Shown one piece after another: positions 1-11,656 of a DNA stretch of 64,000 bases. The first letter of the stretch is position 1; each line of letters opens with the position of its first letter. Source of the stretch: Sabellastarte sp. h YS-2021 (taxonomy: Eukaryota > Annelida > Polychaeta > Sabellida > Sabellidae); the NCBI GenBank assembly GCA_964017235.1, contig OZ024929.1, positions 24,859,464 to 24,923,463 on the forward strand. The letters run 5' to 3'. Below the pieces are notes generated by a model. The model did no database searches. It had not been told where the DNA came from and saw nothing but the letters and a program-made list of their open reading frames with translations. The translations under genes were made by a program, and so were the position numbers.

Positions 1-101
1 TTGTGGAAGAACAGATTGAATTTGAGATGCAGACAAAAGTAGAAGTAGAGTCCATCATGAAAAAGAACAGAAAATATAAACCCAAAAGCCAGCTCAAGGC
101 T
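1..101 (+). CDS. POLRMT: POLRMT exon (partial at window edge)
   Basis: This open stretch ends at a strong donor (GCT|GTAAGT) in phase 0. In that frame it gives a charged helical segment (EEQIEFEMQTKVEVES...) that joins, without a phase break, to the next recognised POLRMT exon at 7187. The segment would belong to the N-terminal extension of mitochondrial RNA polymerase. I do not recognise a specific motif in it. The assignment rests on position, phase and the donor, and the left boundary lies outside the window. Confidence 0.6.
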
Positions 102-1013
102 GTAAGTAAAGATTTCAGAAACTCAATATATATCATCTGTGAAAATATATTTGTAACTGCCATGTTTTCTATTCATGCTTTCACTGTGGCTAGTGCAGTG
201 AAATATCACATGTATTCAGTGTAAATTACCTTCCCCATCTTCCAATTTTTGGTGATGTTATATACTAGTACTGAAGCATTTCATATTTGGAACTTTTTTT
301 CCAGATGTTGATTCAGAAAGAGATCCTATTTTTTGTCCCTACTTTGTAGCAAGTATGGCTGTGCATTGACCTAAAGTCCAAGTAAAATTATTTGCACCAT
401 ATCCCAGCAAGATGGAGATTATCATAAACATTTTAAAAACTGTTTGTTTTTTGCAAAACCGTGTAATATATACTAATTTTAAAATGTAACTAATCTTTCT
501 GAAGCAGCTGACATTCACTATCTAGTTCAACCAACACATAGTGATAACACACTCGCCTCCCACCGCTCAGATCAGAGTTTGACTTCTGGCCCAACCTCAA
601 GTTGGAAAGCTGGTAGTTTGCCTTTAGTTGGCAGCATACAGTGCAGAACCTTGACCAACTGTATGCGCTGCTTTCCTCCACCCTTGACTACCCATCCTAA
701 TATAACTGATACAAAGGTACAGGGTGTGACATTAAAATAAATAAATTAATCGACCCCCATGTTGTTTGTAAAATAAAGCTGTGACAGGACACCCAGGTAC
801 TAGAAATGGATGCACTATGTTGAGAAACTGATTACATACTTGTGAACAAAGTTGTTTTAGCATTGATAAAATATTTTTTATGTCCTTAAATAACACTGAC
901 AAAACTTAATTCACAATCAGATTTGTCATCCTAATATTCATTGTGACATTGTTTTCCTTATTTTAACTTATATGATGTTTTATTTTGGATAAATCTGTCT
1001 ACATAAACCAATT
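102..1013 (+). other. POLRMT intron, left part
   Basis: AT-rich intron sequence between the first exon and DIRS element A. It holds a decayed SINE (about 525-756). Nothing else is recognisable. Confidence 0.6.
525..756 (+). repeat. decayed tRNA-derived SINE
   Basis: This stretch matches, with many substitutions, the well-preserved SINE at 25924-26152: shared CTCGCCTCCCACC, GGAAAGCTGGTAGTT, a GTTGGCAG-type block and a closing ACATTAAAATAAATAAAT tail. The A-box side and the B box are degraded. It is an old copy of the same family. Confidence 0.6.
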
Positions 1014-1033
1014 TTTTTATTGCGTAAAATAGC

Positions 1034-1212
1034 CTTACCTTATCCTCACAAATGCTTACTTGGTTTTGTGGAGGCAAAACGCGGCGACCAACAAGAATAT
1101 TTAAAAATTATTCTTGTTCGAGAGGTGAACCCCGTAGTTAGTGATAGGTGCGCATGCGCACAACACATTGTCGGTTGGACTTTGTCGAGAGATCCTCATT
1201 CAATTTTTGGTC
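1034..1212 (+). repeat. left inverted terminal repeat of A
   Basis: About 179 bp from CTTACCTTATCCTC to TTTTTGGTC. It is the reverse complement of 6203-6380 with very few differences. It contains the palindrome TGCGCATGCGCA. Confidence 0.9.
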
Positions 1213-2739
1213 GTCGAGGAGGCAACACGTGAATTCTTTTACATTCTGCCCATTTCTTAAACGGCAGATGCGTTCTTTCGGAATTCATAGAGTTCCAACC
1301 AAGAAGAAAGAAGTTTTAGACTTCCTATTCTACAGAAGTACTATTTTTCATGCTGAGGGTTGTGTAATCCCATGACAGCATTTTAAGATCCCCCTTGGCT
1401 GTAAAAACAGTCTTTGGTAGAGGATCTACTGCTGAAGATTCTTCGATTTTTTTTTTGGTTCAAGTTATCTACCTCTTCATGTATGAGGGATGTCCAACAG
1501 AAGTCTTTGAACTGGCCACATTTTCCTGAAATGACAGTATTAAGAGGTCTCATGCGACTGAAAAACTGTCAACACTAGAAGATCTACTGCAGGTTTCTTC
1601 TACAACACCATATGATGTTAAGATCTGATAGCTGGGCAGATTTAAATTCGTTTTCTGGGGTCAGTAATTAAACCTCCAGAATGCTGGTAGCTTCTCCACT
1701 TGTTGAAAACAAAGAAGATGACCATTCATCTCGATTCCAAAATATTTATCAGTGCTTCTAATGGGAAGCCCCTCATTGAAGTCCTGGTGAAGTTTATGAA
1801 GAAGTTCGGCAGTAAAACATTCATTATCTGAAGGATCTTCCCCTCTAAGAAACACAAATTGCTTTCATAGTGTGGAGTTCAATATTACTCTGCCATAACA
1901 GTATTTAGTAGTTTTTCTGTAGCCTAGAAAACAGTCAGTCCTAGAAGATCTACTACTACAGAGGTTTTATTAAGGTTTGTCATCACCTTATTAACCAGGC
2001 ATCAAGACAGTTACATTCCTCCATTGCCTTGTGTTAAATCTACAACTGGCTTGGGGACCATTTACTAGTTCTTCTATTCATAGTTCATTACAGAGAAGAT
2101 AACACACAAGTTTTCCCACCATTATCCTCAATGAAATGGGGATTCTGGTGTAGTAGAAGAAATACGTATAAATAGCTATGTTATATGAAAATATTATTGC
2201 CATCTCAGATTTGTGCAGTTTTTGAATGGGTGCTTTGTAGCCGTCCAATCAAAACTCCCCTTTCATGTGGCTCTACTGCAGGTGCTACAGACAGGAAACA
2301 ATCCACCATGCTGCTGAAAATATTGTGTTACATTTATTTTGTTATTTACACACAATTTCTTCTGTAAAAGACTACAAGTCGCAGGATTTTCTCAGTAAAA
2401 TAGTTTCCTCTATCATATCTGACACAATGCTGCTTGTTTTAGATGGAAACATTTGCTTTCTTCAAGACATAGATCGTTGGTGTGTTGTGTGCTGTATAAA
2501 TATAAAGGAATACCATATAAAGTACGGATAGCCTATACAAGAAGTTTAGTCTATTCAAGGAAGTTAATCAGCATTGAGCAAGGTTAGTGCGTGGATAGAT
2601 GGCCATTCCTGTCATTTTCTTTGCATCTTACAATATCATTGGCCAGTGAGGATCTCTTGCATACGTCTCAATGCTGTGAAATGGAATTTTATAAAGAAAC
2701 ACGGTCACAAAAGGTTAATGACCAGTTTCAACAGATCTC

Positions 2740-5580
2740 CGTACCAAATGCAAGGGTTGTGCAAATCTTGAGAAGGTTTATCGAATAATATTCCAGTCGA
2801 ATCCACCCATGTCTGTACATCCCATAATTTAAAGCGGTTACAGACAGGGAAAACATGGCTACCTAAGAGTGTCGAAAATGTTTCAAAAAGGCAGATTTTA
2901 GCATCTCTAGGATTGCACAACTCCAGATTTTACAGCAGATTATTTCTTGTATCAGAACCCGGCAATAAATAGCGCCCTGTGACAGATCTCAGTGTCCTGG
3001 ACAAATGCCTCTTAGTTCGAACTTTTAAGATGGAGACAGCAGAGATAACCAGAAACTCGGTCACTTAAGGTGAATGGCTAGTTTCGATAGACCTGAAAGA
3101 TGCGTTCTTTCACGTGCGCAGACACCCAGATTCATAACATTGGCTATGTTTCCATGTAGACAAACAAACGTATCACTTCAAAGCACTGCCATTGCGGTTG
3201 GCGACTGCACCCCTATAGTTCACGCGGATTGTAGAAGAAGCAAAGCTCATTCTTCAGTCTCGCGGAATTTGAGTTCACCAATACCTGGACGACTGGTTGT
3301 TAAGAGCAAATACCAGACACCAGTGTCAGCTCCAGACAAAAGAACTCGTCCATACGATTCAGGAACTCGCCTTTGTGATAATTTAGAAAAATCAGAGCTC
3401 GAAACTACATAAAAAAATCGACTTTCTGGGTTACCATTTCGAGTTGATACATGGAAAAGTCTTTCCAACCGAAAATAAGTTGAAAATTCTAGGAAAATCT
3501 GTTCAGGACATGGAGATCGCATCACAAACAACCCCAAGGTTGCTTATGTCCCTGATAAGTGTACTAGCATCCTAGAAAAGACAATACCAATGGGTCGGTT
3601 ACATATGCGCCCCTTTCCAGTGGTACCTAAAACAAACTGGTAGTATCCCCAGTCACTAGACCTGAAGATTCCTGTTTCAAACTTTCTGAAAAGTCATCTT
3701 CAGTGGTGGAAAGATCTAAAAAATCTAAAAAATGGGTTATCCTTTTCATCCACAAGAACACAATACCCTTATTTTCACAAATGCATCAAATCAAGGTTGG
3801 GGAGCTCATTTAGAAAACATGACAGTCAGTGGCAATTGGACAGATCAAGAAAATTGCTTCATATCAATGTCCTAGAGTTAAAGGCAGTTTTTCTGGCCTT
3901 AAAAGAGCTTTCAAAACAAACTTCTAGACAAAAGGGTTCTGATAGCAACAGACAGTGCTACTGTAGTCCGTTATCTGAGCAAACAAGAGGGAACACACTC
4001 TTGGGACAGGTGTCACCTGGTTTGGTGCATCTTGGCCTACTGCAATCCTCGAAACATACTCATAAGAGCCAGACACATTCAGGGTTGCCTCAATGTCATA
4101 GCCGACAGTCTCTCCAGGAAAGACAAAATAATTCAGACAGAATGGTCTCTTCATCCTCAAATATTCAGTCTAATTTGCAAAGTTTGGCACACACCAATGG
4201 TGGACATGTTTGCCACCAAATTGAATCACAAGCTACCAATCTATGTCTCACCAGTCCCAGATGCAAATGCTATGAACATAGATGCATTGAACATCTCCTG
4301 GGAGGGTCTGGACGGCTATGCCTTTTATCCTGTAGCTCTCATACCAAAGGTCATACAGAAAATGAACACCTACAGGTGCAGAATGATAGTAGTAGCACCA
4401 GGGTGGCCCAGAATGCATAGGTTTTGGGATCTAGTCAATCTGTCAACCAAGCCCCCATTACAACTGCCTCACTGGCCTCATCTGCTAAAACAACCTTTCA
4501 GTCAGAAGTTCCATCAGAATCTCATGTATCTGAATCTTCATGTTTGGCACCTGGACACCACTCAGAGTCACTTGCGTCATTCTCTGAGGAGGTGGCAGAT
4601 AGAATTAAGGCACCTCAAAGACCCTCATCTATAAGATTATATGAGTCAAGGTGGGCCATTTTTGAACTCTGGTGCCAACAGAATAAGGTGGTCAGTGCAG
4701 AGCCTTCTATCTCAGACATAGCAGAATTTTTTAACCATCTGTTTACCGTCAAAATTTATTAATTGCTGGCTACAGAACTGCAATTGCTGACCATTTGGGA
4801 CCTTTTGGTCTGGAAGTAGGCAAGAGCATGCACTTGAATAGACTTCTTGCAAGCTTTAATAGGGACAAACCTATTCTAAATAGGGGTATTCCCTCGTGGG
4901 ACCTATCTTTGGTTTTTATGGCTTTGACTAAGGCTCCTTTTGAATTTTTGAAGGATGCAAGTCTTAAGATTTTAACTTTCAAGACTGTTTTCTTGATGGC
5001 TTTGGCATCTGGCAAAAGGAGGGGGGAGGTGCACGCTTGGACATTCTCTTCCCTCAGGCATAAACCTCACTGGAAGGAGGGCACTATTTCTCCTTCTCCT
5101 GCCTTCTTAGCAAAGAATCAGTTGGCTTCTGATTGCCCAGATTCACTAAAACCAGTGGTCATTCCAGCTCTTAAACCTTTTTTGAGTTCAGACTTGACTG
5201 GGGATATGACTTTATACCCTGTCAGAGCACTTAGATACTATCTAGACAGAACTAGTGCTTTAAAGAAGGGAAAGTATCTCTTGTTTATGTCCTTTAAGGA
5301 AGGCTTTGACAGAGGTCTCATGGGATCTACTATCTCTTCTTGGATCAGACAGACTGTCTTATTGGATTATCAGTCATCCAATTTTGATACACAGGACCTA
5401 CAGGTTAAGGCCCATGATGTTAGGTCTATGTCTGCTTCTTTAGTATTCAAGGATGGGTGTCCCTAGAGCAGATTTTAGGCTCCTGCCATTGGAAGAGCCA
5501 CAACACGTTTTCTACCTTTTAAGCTATGTGTCTTGGCAGTCCACAGACCAAACAGATTACAATTAGGCCCAGTGGTTTTG
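2740..5580 (+). pseudogene. decayed RT-RNase H-MT-like and tyrosine recombinase of DIRS A
   Basis: Fragments in shifting frames match element D. There is an RT remnant around 2940-3600 (a KWRPVIDL-like stretch and a YLDD-like stretch now out of frame), the RNase H C-terminal end and methyltransferase-like block in one open piece (4032-4634, with VDMFAT and VVAPGWPRMH), and the recombinase in two pieces (to 4762 and 4795-5466). The recombinase keeps ASGKRRGEVHAW and KAHDVRSMS, supplying catalytic Arg and His-x-x-Arg. A frameshift at about 5455 removes the stretch with the nucleophilic Tyr. Not expressible as one protein. Confidence 0.85.
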
Positions 5581-6059
5581 CGCTGCTTTGGCTTTGAGTA
5601 TGTTCTTGAGTATTTCATATGGCTTACATACTTTACTCTTCCTTCCATACCAGTATCTTGTATGGACATATGTCTTCTACTGTGGCAGATGGCCTCATGA
5701 CTGTATTTTGTAAAATACAGAAGCCAGCTTGGGGTGCCTTCTTGCTGGATGACAGCTCCCAGCTCGAGGGACCCAGGAAGCCATCCCCGACCACACAGTT
5801 ATGGGTGATGGTTTAGATATAGGACAACTTTATGCTACATTGGACAAGTGTCAACTACAACAGTACATCATGAATATTCATGAGATTACCTATCATTACT
5901 TATCTTTACAGATATTTTACAGTAATGGAAAATTCTGTTGTAGCATACTTAAGCTTATCTTATCCTCTCCATCAAATGCTTTCATGGTGAACCCCATAAT
6001 CTATTAACAGGGAGGTTGCAAAACAAACCCCTCCTCCTGTTATGGTTGGAATCAAGCAT

Positions 6060-6157
6060 TTGTGAGGATAAGGTAAGGCTATTTTACGCAATAAAATGTA
6101 ACAAATTTTATTGTAATTTAACTTTTTGTAAGTTAAATACTTACCTTATCCTCACAA
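6060..6157 (+). repeat. internal complementary region of A
   Basis: The first ~35 bp are the reverse complement of the element's left terminus. The remaining ~62 bp are the reverse complement of its extreme right terminus. The region therefore equals the right-end/left-end junction of a circularised element, read in reverse. This is the hallmark of DIRS elements, in which the region templates completion of the ends. Confidence 0.88.
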
Positions 6158-6202
6158 GGACAGACCCACCCTTCCTCCCCTCACAAGTTTGTTTTCATAG
6201 GG

Positions 6203-6380
6203 GACCAAAAATTAAATGAGGATCTCTCGACAAAGTCCAACCGACAATGTGTTGTGCGCATGCGCACCTATCACTAACTACGGGGTTCACCTCTCGAACA
6301 AGAATAATTTTTAAATATTCTTGTTGGTCGCCGCGTTTTGCCTCCACAAAACCAAGTAAGCATTTGTGAGGATAAGGTAA
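6203..6380 (-). repeat. right inverted terminal repeat of A
   Basis: Reverse complement of 1034-1212. It ends with GGATAAGGTAAGTATTT, so the sense strand shows a consensus 5' splice site (AAG|GTAAGT) near the element end. Confidence 0.9.
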
Positions 6381-6426
6381 GTATTTAACTTACAAAAAGT
6401 TAAATTACAATAAAATTTGTTACAAT

Positions 6427-7186
6427 TTGCCTGTTACTTACAGTTGTTTACTACTATAACATGAGTAGCCATATTTGGTTAGGGTCATTGAATACATATA
6501 CAGAGCTCTGTTTTAGACTCAGTCCCACCTCTAGTGTAAATATATTTTGCAAGTGGTATACCACTCACTTTTATAGTTTAGTATTATAGATTTAGTGGTG
6601 GGAGATCACCACAATTTTACCTGTCAATGTTTGTACCAAGATAATGTGAACAAAGATCAATGATTACCAATCATGGAATCAAAAAAAAAAAAAAAAATTA
6701 TTAAATTATGAAAAAAAAAAGTGAACTTAAATCATCACAAATGTAACCAAAATATTACGTAAAAGCTTTTCACAAACGTTTCCATCACTCTGTACCATGC
6801 TTTATGTTTCCTCACTTGCGATTGCTTGATTTTATGATCACCTTAACAACAGTGGGAAATCCCCAAAGGTATGTCAGTTTATTTTATTGTTTTCCATTTA
6901 TGGCTAATTTTTATTTTATTTTGAGTGGTGAATGCACAAAATTTTTACAAAATATAAATTTATTATGTTAAAAAGTCCACAAAGAAATGAGTGTAGCAAC
7001 TATCAGAGTTGTATTAAAATTTTATCGAGCATTGCTTGGCAATGAGCCAACGAGCGATAATACCAAAGTTTGCAAACATCATCTCAGCACTATTTGGAAT
7101 TTTAATGCATTCTACGAGTTTTTGTCCAGTGATTTCTCATTTGTACAAAGTTGTATGTTCACTATTGAAGTATTTTCACCTTACAG
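6427..7186 (+). other. POLRMT intron, right part
   Basis: AT-rich intron with two short A runs near 6690-6720 and no recognisable repeat or gene. It ends with the acceptor TTCACCTTACAG. Confidence 0.6.
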
Positions 7187-7354
7187 GAACAGATATTGAG
7201 AGAACTTAAAGCCAGTTGGAAGGAGAGCTTAACCAAAGCTTTTGAAACAAATCTTCGCTTAGGAGAACGCATTTACCATCAACGGGGTTTCATGAGTGTG
7301 ATGCCCTATATGAGGCTGTTACCAGTGGAGAAATACGTGGACATAATGATTGAG
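7187..7354 (+). CDS. POLRMT: POLRMT exon, 56 codons
   Basis: The exon lies between TTACAG and GAG|GTAATA and is phase 0 at both ends. It encodes EQILRELKASWKESL...RIYHQRGFMSVMPYMRLLPVEKY. The pattern W..AL....L.RE.Y......YP.L.LL corresponds to the segment just before the polymerase domain in animal POLRMT. In the enzyme this N-terminal extension supports promoter contact and transcription factor binding in the mitochondrial matrix. Confidence 0.85.
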
Positions 7355-7609
7355 GTAATAACAGAATAACCCTCTCTCATCCAAACATACTTGGATCATG
7401 AAAACGAGTTCAGATAATAAAAACAACAGACATTTCAGATGATTAGATAGGGAACAACTAATTAAGGGGAGTATAAAGGAGTTCAATAATGGAAGATTTT
7501 TTTCGGATAGTTTCCAAAAAGACAGACCCAAGGGTCGGAGGTAGAATACCTTATTGTCTATTAATTAAGGTATTAACTAATGAAATTTAACTTCATTCAT
7601 AAATTTGCA
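7355..7609 (+). other. POLRMT intron start
   Basis: Unremarkable AT-rich intron sequence before the repeat module at 7610. Confidence 0.5.
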
Positions 7610-8084
7610 ATTTTATTGGTTTATGCAGAAAAATGAGAACAAAGTTACCATGGTACAGTGCTTGTCAAGCAATGTTACATTGGTATTGTTCATATTTGTA
7701 TCCACCGAATAGCATCCAGTGGATAATATGTATTTCGCTTTGTTACGCCACCGCGGCCACCGCAGTGTGTAGAGAGATTTCACCGTTGCCGCTCTAACGA
7801 AAAAAATATTATAGCTAGCCTTCTCAAATTCGCAGGATATATTCATAACCATAAAATCTTGCCTGTGAATATTTTTGGCCTCATTTTGAAAAACAAGATG
7901 GCCACCACGGGCATTTTTTTCGACTTTCAGTAAGGACTTTTGGTGGCCCTCTAGAGCAAAGGGTGTTATAGGTAGAGATCTCAAATTCGCACGGTATGTT
8001 CCTCATTACAAAATCTTGACTGGGAATATTTTTGGCCTCATTTTGAAGAACAAGATGGCTGCCACAGGTGTTTCTTTGTCAGTC
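7610..8084 (+). repeat. head module of array-bearing repeat (copy 1)
   Basis: The diagnostic stretch runs from the CACCGCAGTGTGTAGAGAGA block to TTTTTGGCCTCATTTTGAA and AACAAGATGGC. It recurs in diverged form at about 12300-12520, 16255-16430 and 49400-49600, each time directly followed by ~146-bp tandem units. Head plus array therefore look like one dispersed non-autonomous element of unknown class. Part of the head is itself duplicated here: the tattttTGGCCTCATTTTGAA block occurs near 7870 and again near 8030. Confidence 0.7.
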
Positions 8085-9085
8085 ATAAAAGTGCTTATAT
8101 CTCCCTTATTATTGGTCCTAGAGTTTTGGGATGGTAAACCAACCTATAGGAAATCATGGGCTGGGAATCTTTTGGTCTGGTCATATTTGACCTTGGACCG
8201 CTCCTTCAAGGTCAAACGAGGATAGCCAAACTTAAAAGTGCTTATAACTCGCTTATTATTGGTCGTACAGGTTTGGGATGGTAAACCAACCTACAGGAAA
8301 TCATGGGCTGGGAATCTTTTGATGTGGTCTGATTTGACCTTGGACCTCTCCTTCAAGGTCAAACAAGGATAGCCAGTCTAAAAAGTGCTTATAACTCGCT
8401 TATTTTTGGTCCCACAGGTTTGGGATGGTAAACCAACCTATAGGAAATCATGGGCTGGGAATCTTTTGGTGTGATCAGATTTGACCTTGGACCCCTCCTT
8501 CAAGGTTAAGCCAGGATAGCCAAACATAAAAGTGCTTATAACTCTCTTTTTATTGCTCCTAGAGGTTTGGTATGGTATACCTAGAGGAAATCATGGGCTG
8601 GGAATGTTTTAGTTTTGTCGGATTTGACCTTGGGCGCCAAAGGGTCCAAGCCTAAAAGTGCTTATACCTTGCTTATTATTGGTCCTAGTGGTTTGCAAAG
8701 TGAAACCAACCTATAGGAAATCATGGGCTAGGAATCTTTTGATGTGCTCAGATTTGACCTTGGACCCCTCCTTCAAGGTCAAAACAGGATACCCAAACTT
8801 AGAAGTGCTTATAGCTCATTTATTATTTGTCATACAGGTTTGTAATGTGAAACCAACCTATAGGAAATCATGGGCTAGGAATTTTTTGATGAGGCCAGAT
8901 TTGACCTTGGGCCCCTCCTTCAAGGTCAAACGACAATAGCCAAACTTGAAGGTGCTGATAACTTGCTTATTATTGGTCCTAGAGGTTTGCAATATGAAAC
9001 CAACTAATAGGAGGTCATGGGCTGGGAATCTTCTGATGTTTTCAGACTTGACCTTTGGCCTCTCCTTCAAGGTCAAACGATGGTT
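8085..9085 (+). repeat. tandem array, about 146-bp unit, ~7 copies
   Basis: The marker GTGCTTAT recurs at 8091, 8239, 8385, 8532, 8659, 8815 and 8952, so spacing is 127-156 bp and mostly 146-148. Each unit carries GGTTTGGGATGGTAAACC-like sequence, ATAGGAAATCATGGGCTGGG, and an everted pair TTTGACCTTGG...CTTCAAGGTCAAA. The open frames in this stretch are by-products of the repeat. Confidence 0.92.
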
Positions 9086-9772
9086 CACTGGCTTTGGTGA
9101 GTTGTCTTTTCGGTGGATACAAATTTGCATCGATTCTCCGATGCGTAGGTCTACTTCACTATTGATTGGTAAAAAAATTATCACTATTGATTGGGAAAAA
9201 ACTCTATTGATTGGTAAAGATTCTACTTTCAGTATAAGTATTAAATGCCTTAAGTTCAAAGCTGTAGCCAGTAAATCAGCCACTAATATTTTCAAAATAT
9301 CAATGCATTTCATGACTACATAACTTTAAAGATTCAGTTTGAATGATGGGAAACTGCTGATAGTTTTTTTTTCTTTTTTTTTCTAAAAAAATAAATAGAA
9401 AATAATAAGTACAGAATAACTTTTGGGTTTAATCAATCAGTTGTCAAGGGATGCATTTTATGGTTTCAAAGTATTCATAATATCATCTTTGTTGTTGTAT
9501 TGCAGTGTAGTTCAAACATTCAAACATAGTTATGATTGACATCACACAACTGAAAAGTGACAGTATATGAACCTTTGTTTCTTTAAAAACAAATTTTATA
9601 TTTTTGGTATTATTCCTGTGTATCAAACTCCAAAACATATTCAAACCCAGAAAGCTACCCGGATGTCACCTTTGGCTTACATTAGGTCAAGTGACTACTG
9701 ATATTTACCAGAGGTGGTCAAAAAGGTTTCACTGGAAGGGATTGGTCTGTATATTTGTATGGAACATTTCAG
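9086..9772 (+). other. POLRMT intron, right part
   Basis: Intron sequence with T- and A-rich runs at 9360-9400 and no recognisable element. It ends at the acceptor ATTTCAG before 9773. Confidence 0.5.
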
Positions 9773-9904
9773 AAAGTTCTGCAGTTAGCCCAAGAACATG
9801 TTGACTTCAGTCCCCAGTTGCAGTACATTTGGTTTGATTTGGGTGAGCATGTCTATAACCTCTACCTCAACAAGAAGCTACAGCAGAGGAACACTTTGAC
9901 TGAG
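9773..9904 (+). CDS. POLRMT: POLRMT exon, 44 codons
   Basis: The exon lies between CATTTCAG and ACTGAG|GTATAG and is phase 0 at both ends. It encodes KVLQLAQEHVDFSPQLQYIWF...NLYLNKKLQQRN, a helical, weakly conserved part of the region ahead of the polymerase core. The frame is continuous with both neighbours. The identity is carried by phase and flanking exons more than by motif. Confidence 0.75.
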
Positions 9905-10240
9905 GTATAGTAAGATGAGTAAAATCCTTGGTAACCTGGGTATTCCAACCTCATACAGAATCTTTATAAATGTGCATGTACGAAACATTTCTGCATGAAG
10001 TTTAATTTCTCTGTTATAAATAAAACAATGTACAAAAAATAATTTGATGGGATCTTTTCGTATTGTATCTTCAGTTCTTTGAAATTTTCATATTTATCAG
10101 CATTCTCTTCTCTCTGTACATGAGTGAGTCATCAGTGATTGAGTGGTTGACAAATCTGGTATTTAATCACATGGTTTTCACCCAGCTCATGACAAAATCC
10201 CTAACTATAACCTTTGCTGTGTGTCTGTGTATTCTGACAG
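9905..10240 (+). other. POLRMT intron (336 bp)
   Basis: Short intron with no recognisable content. Confidence 0.7.
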
Positions 10241-10384
10241 TTGACAGAAGTGTACAAGAACTTTGTTCAAGATTGCAACGAGTTGACACTAGATAAACCA
10301 CCTCGTGAAATCTGGCAAGAAGAGGACCACTCAGGTCTACATGAGCGCCCCCTACGTCGCTGGTCGATGTACCTGAAAAGAGAG
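10241..10384 (+). CDS. POLRMT: POLRMT exon, 48 codons
   Basis: The exon lies between TTCTGACAG and AGAGAG|GTAAGG and is phase 0. It encodes LTEVYKNFVQDCNEL...PREIWQEEDHSG. This matches the Y.KY...L......P...W.EL pattern that precedes the polymerase core in animal POLRMT proteins. It continues directly into the following exon. Confidence 0.82.
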
Positions 10385-10921
10385 GTAAGGCCTCCCTGTA
10401 AATCGAAATTGGACTCTTTCAATACCACAGCTTGAGATAAAGGGAAATGCTGTTGTGGTGCCAATATACTTGTAGCATTTCATACCAATCGATCACCTTC
10501 GATGGGTCAGAAGCTTAAGTCCAAGATCACGCACTACTGGGTACAGATAGAAGCAAAAAATTAGGCTAGATTTGAAAAAATTGATTATCATTTTGAATAT
10601 TTTGATTTGCAATGTCACAAAGTAAGACTGATGACTTAACAGGTTAATCTAAACAGAATTTCCATGGAGTAGTTAAGTGAAGATATATGTGTGGATATTT
10701 CATGACCCTCGCTGACCATTGAAATGCCTCAGTGGCCTTGAGGTTGTTTTGCAAATGATGGCTTGAATTCAAGCTACCACTTTTTTTTTTTTTTTGTAAA
10801 ACGCTTGGGGTATCTTGTTAGAGAGAAAGATTAACACCATTAGTGCAATGATGTATTACACATGACAAGAAACCCGAGACCATAAAAATGCTGTTCTTTT
10901 TTGTTTCAATATTTGGAAAAG
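10385..10921 (+). other. POLRMT intron (537 bp)
   Basis: No element recognised. There is a T run near 10782-10795. Confidence 0.7.
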
Positions 10922-11068
10922 GTTGGCAAGTTCATGATGGATTTGATGATGTCAGAAGTGAAGATCGACAAGGATTTGATGAACCCTTCCCACAAGCCCC
11001 AGCTTGTTCCTGCTCTGTATAAAGTGATGAGGTACCGAGTCCATCTTAGCAACGTATTTGAAATCAAG
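10922..11068 (+). CDS. POLRMT: POLRMT exon, 49 codons
   Basis: The exon lies between TTTGGAAAAG and ATCAAG|GTATGC and is phase 0. It encodes VGKFMMDLMMSEVKIDKDLM...LVPALYKVMRYR. It corresponds to the L.K......A....L.PA.Y.V segment of POLRMT just before the KPHP block. Confidence 0.87.
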
Positions 11069-11392
11069 GTATGCAGACAAAGAAGTCACCATGAAAATTC
11101 TACTGAAAAGTAATTTAAAATAACGAAATCTCATATTCCATATATATCAATTTGATTTCAAATTATCAAGTTCATATTATAATAAATAATCGGATAACCA
11201 AGTGCTTAATCTCCACATACTATGGAATTCTAAGGTTTTCGTCCTAAAACAATAGGAAATCATTCTTTATCTTTTGCTGTAAAATAGTTTGTTTCATATT
11301 AGTTCCCAAGACATCAGGAGGGAACTTATTCTCTGGTAACATTAAAGCCCAAATAGTAAAGTAACTGTGATTTGATTGTTGCTACATTACAG

Positions 11393-11416
11393 ATTAACAA
11401 AATATTTGGCGTGAAG
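11393..11416 (+). CDS. POLRMT: POLRMT microexon, 8 codons
   Basis: A 24-bp exon (INKIFGVK) lies between ACATTACAG and GTGAAG|GTAGGT and is phase 0. It supplies the residues immediately before PHRSL in the next exon, reconstructing the conserved GV-KPH block of POLRMT. Without it the conserved block would be broken, which is the main reason to accept such a short exon. Confidence 0.8.
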
Positions 11417-11520
11417 GTAGGTTTTTCCAGACACCATTTAAAAAAATTTATTTCCTATACCTTGCATCAGCTACTTATTTCAGTAAACTAATTTTTTATC
11501 CTTTTTCGTGTTCTTTACAG

Positions 11521-11656
11521 CCTCATAGAAGTTTGACAAACCTGTTAAAATCTGCCGAAGTCAGCAACTTGTCCTTTGTGCCCCAGATGATGCCCTTTCT
11601 GGCTCCCCCAATTCCTTGGTGCAAAAGAAACTTTGGTGCTGACATCAAGGGACTGA
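11521..11656 (+). CDS. POLRMT: POLRMT exon, 45 codons
   Basis: The exon lies between TTTACAG and GGACTGA|GTATGT, starts in phase 0 and ends with one base of a split codon. It encodes PHRSLTNLLKSAE...FVPQMMPFLAPPIPW...FGADIKGL. The P.L.PP.PW block followed by Gly-Ala is typical of the entry to the polymerase domain in mitochondrial RNA polymerases. Confidence 0.92.

Larger units (their letters stand above)
1014..6426 (+). mobile_element. DIRS-like retrotransposon A (decayed, terminus type 1)
   Basis: The element begins with the type 1 left terminus (TTTTATTGCGTAAAATAGCC) and ends ...AATTTGTTACAAT. It has long inverted terminal repeats and an internal complementary region at 6060-6157. The interior from about 2740 to 5580 aligns with the pol/recombinase region of element D but is broken by many frameshifts. 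The part from 1230 to 2740, where gag should be, is not recognisable as coding. It sits in the first large POLRMT intron, in the same orientation as the gene. DIRS elements replicate through RNA and a circular DNA that a tyrosine recombinase integrates without a usual target duplication. None is evident here. Confidence 0.9.

Noticed and set aside
1020-1375. Small frames at element starts (also 34517, 42920, 53444)
   Set aside because: They translate the DIRS inverted terminal repeat, including its GCGCATGCGC palindrome; recurrence reflects the repeat, not a gene.
3074-3412. 112-codon open frame on + strand
   Set aside because: Off-frame reading of the decayed RT region of DIRS A; it parallels the overlapping frame in D.
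7613-7984. 123-codon minus-strand frame, and its relative at 16166-16414
   Set aside because: Both lie in the head module of the dispersed array repeat and match each other as repeats; no protein family recognised.
8658-9323. Open frames on both strands with repeating LLLVLEVCN..PT..RSW-like blocks
   Set aside because: The repeats come from the 146-bp tandem array, not from a repeat protein; frames end with the array.
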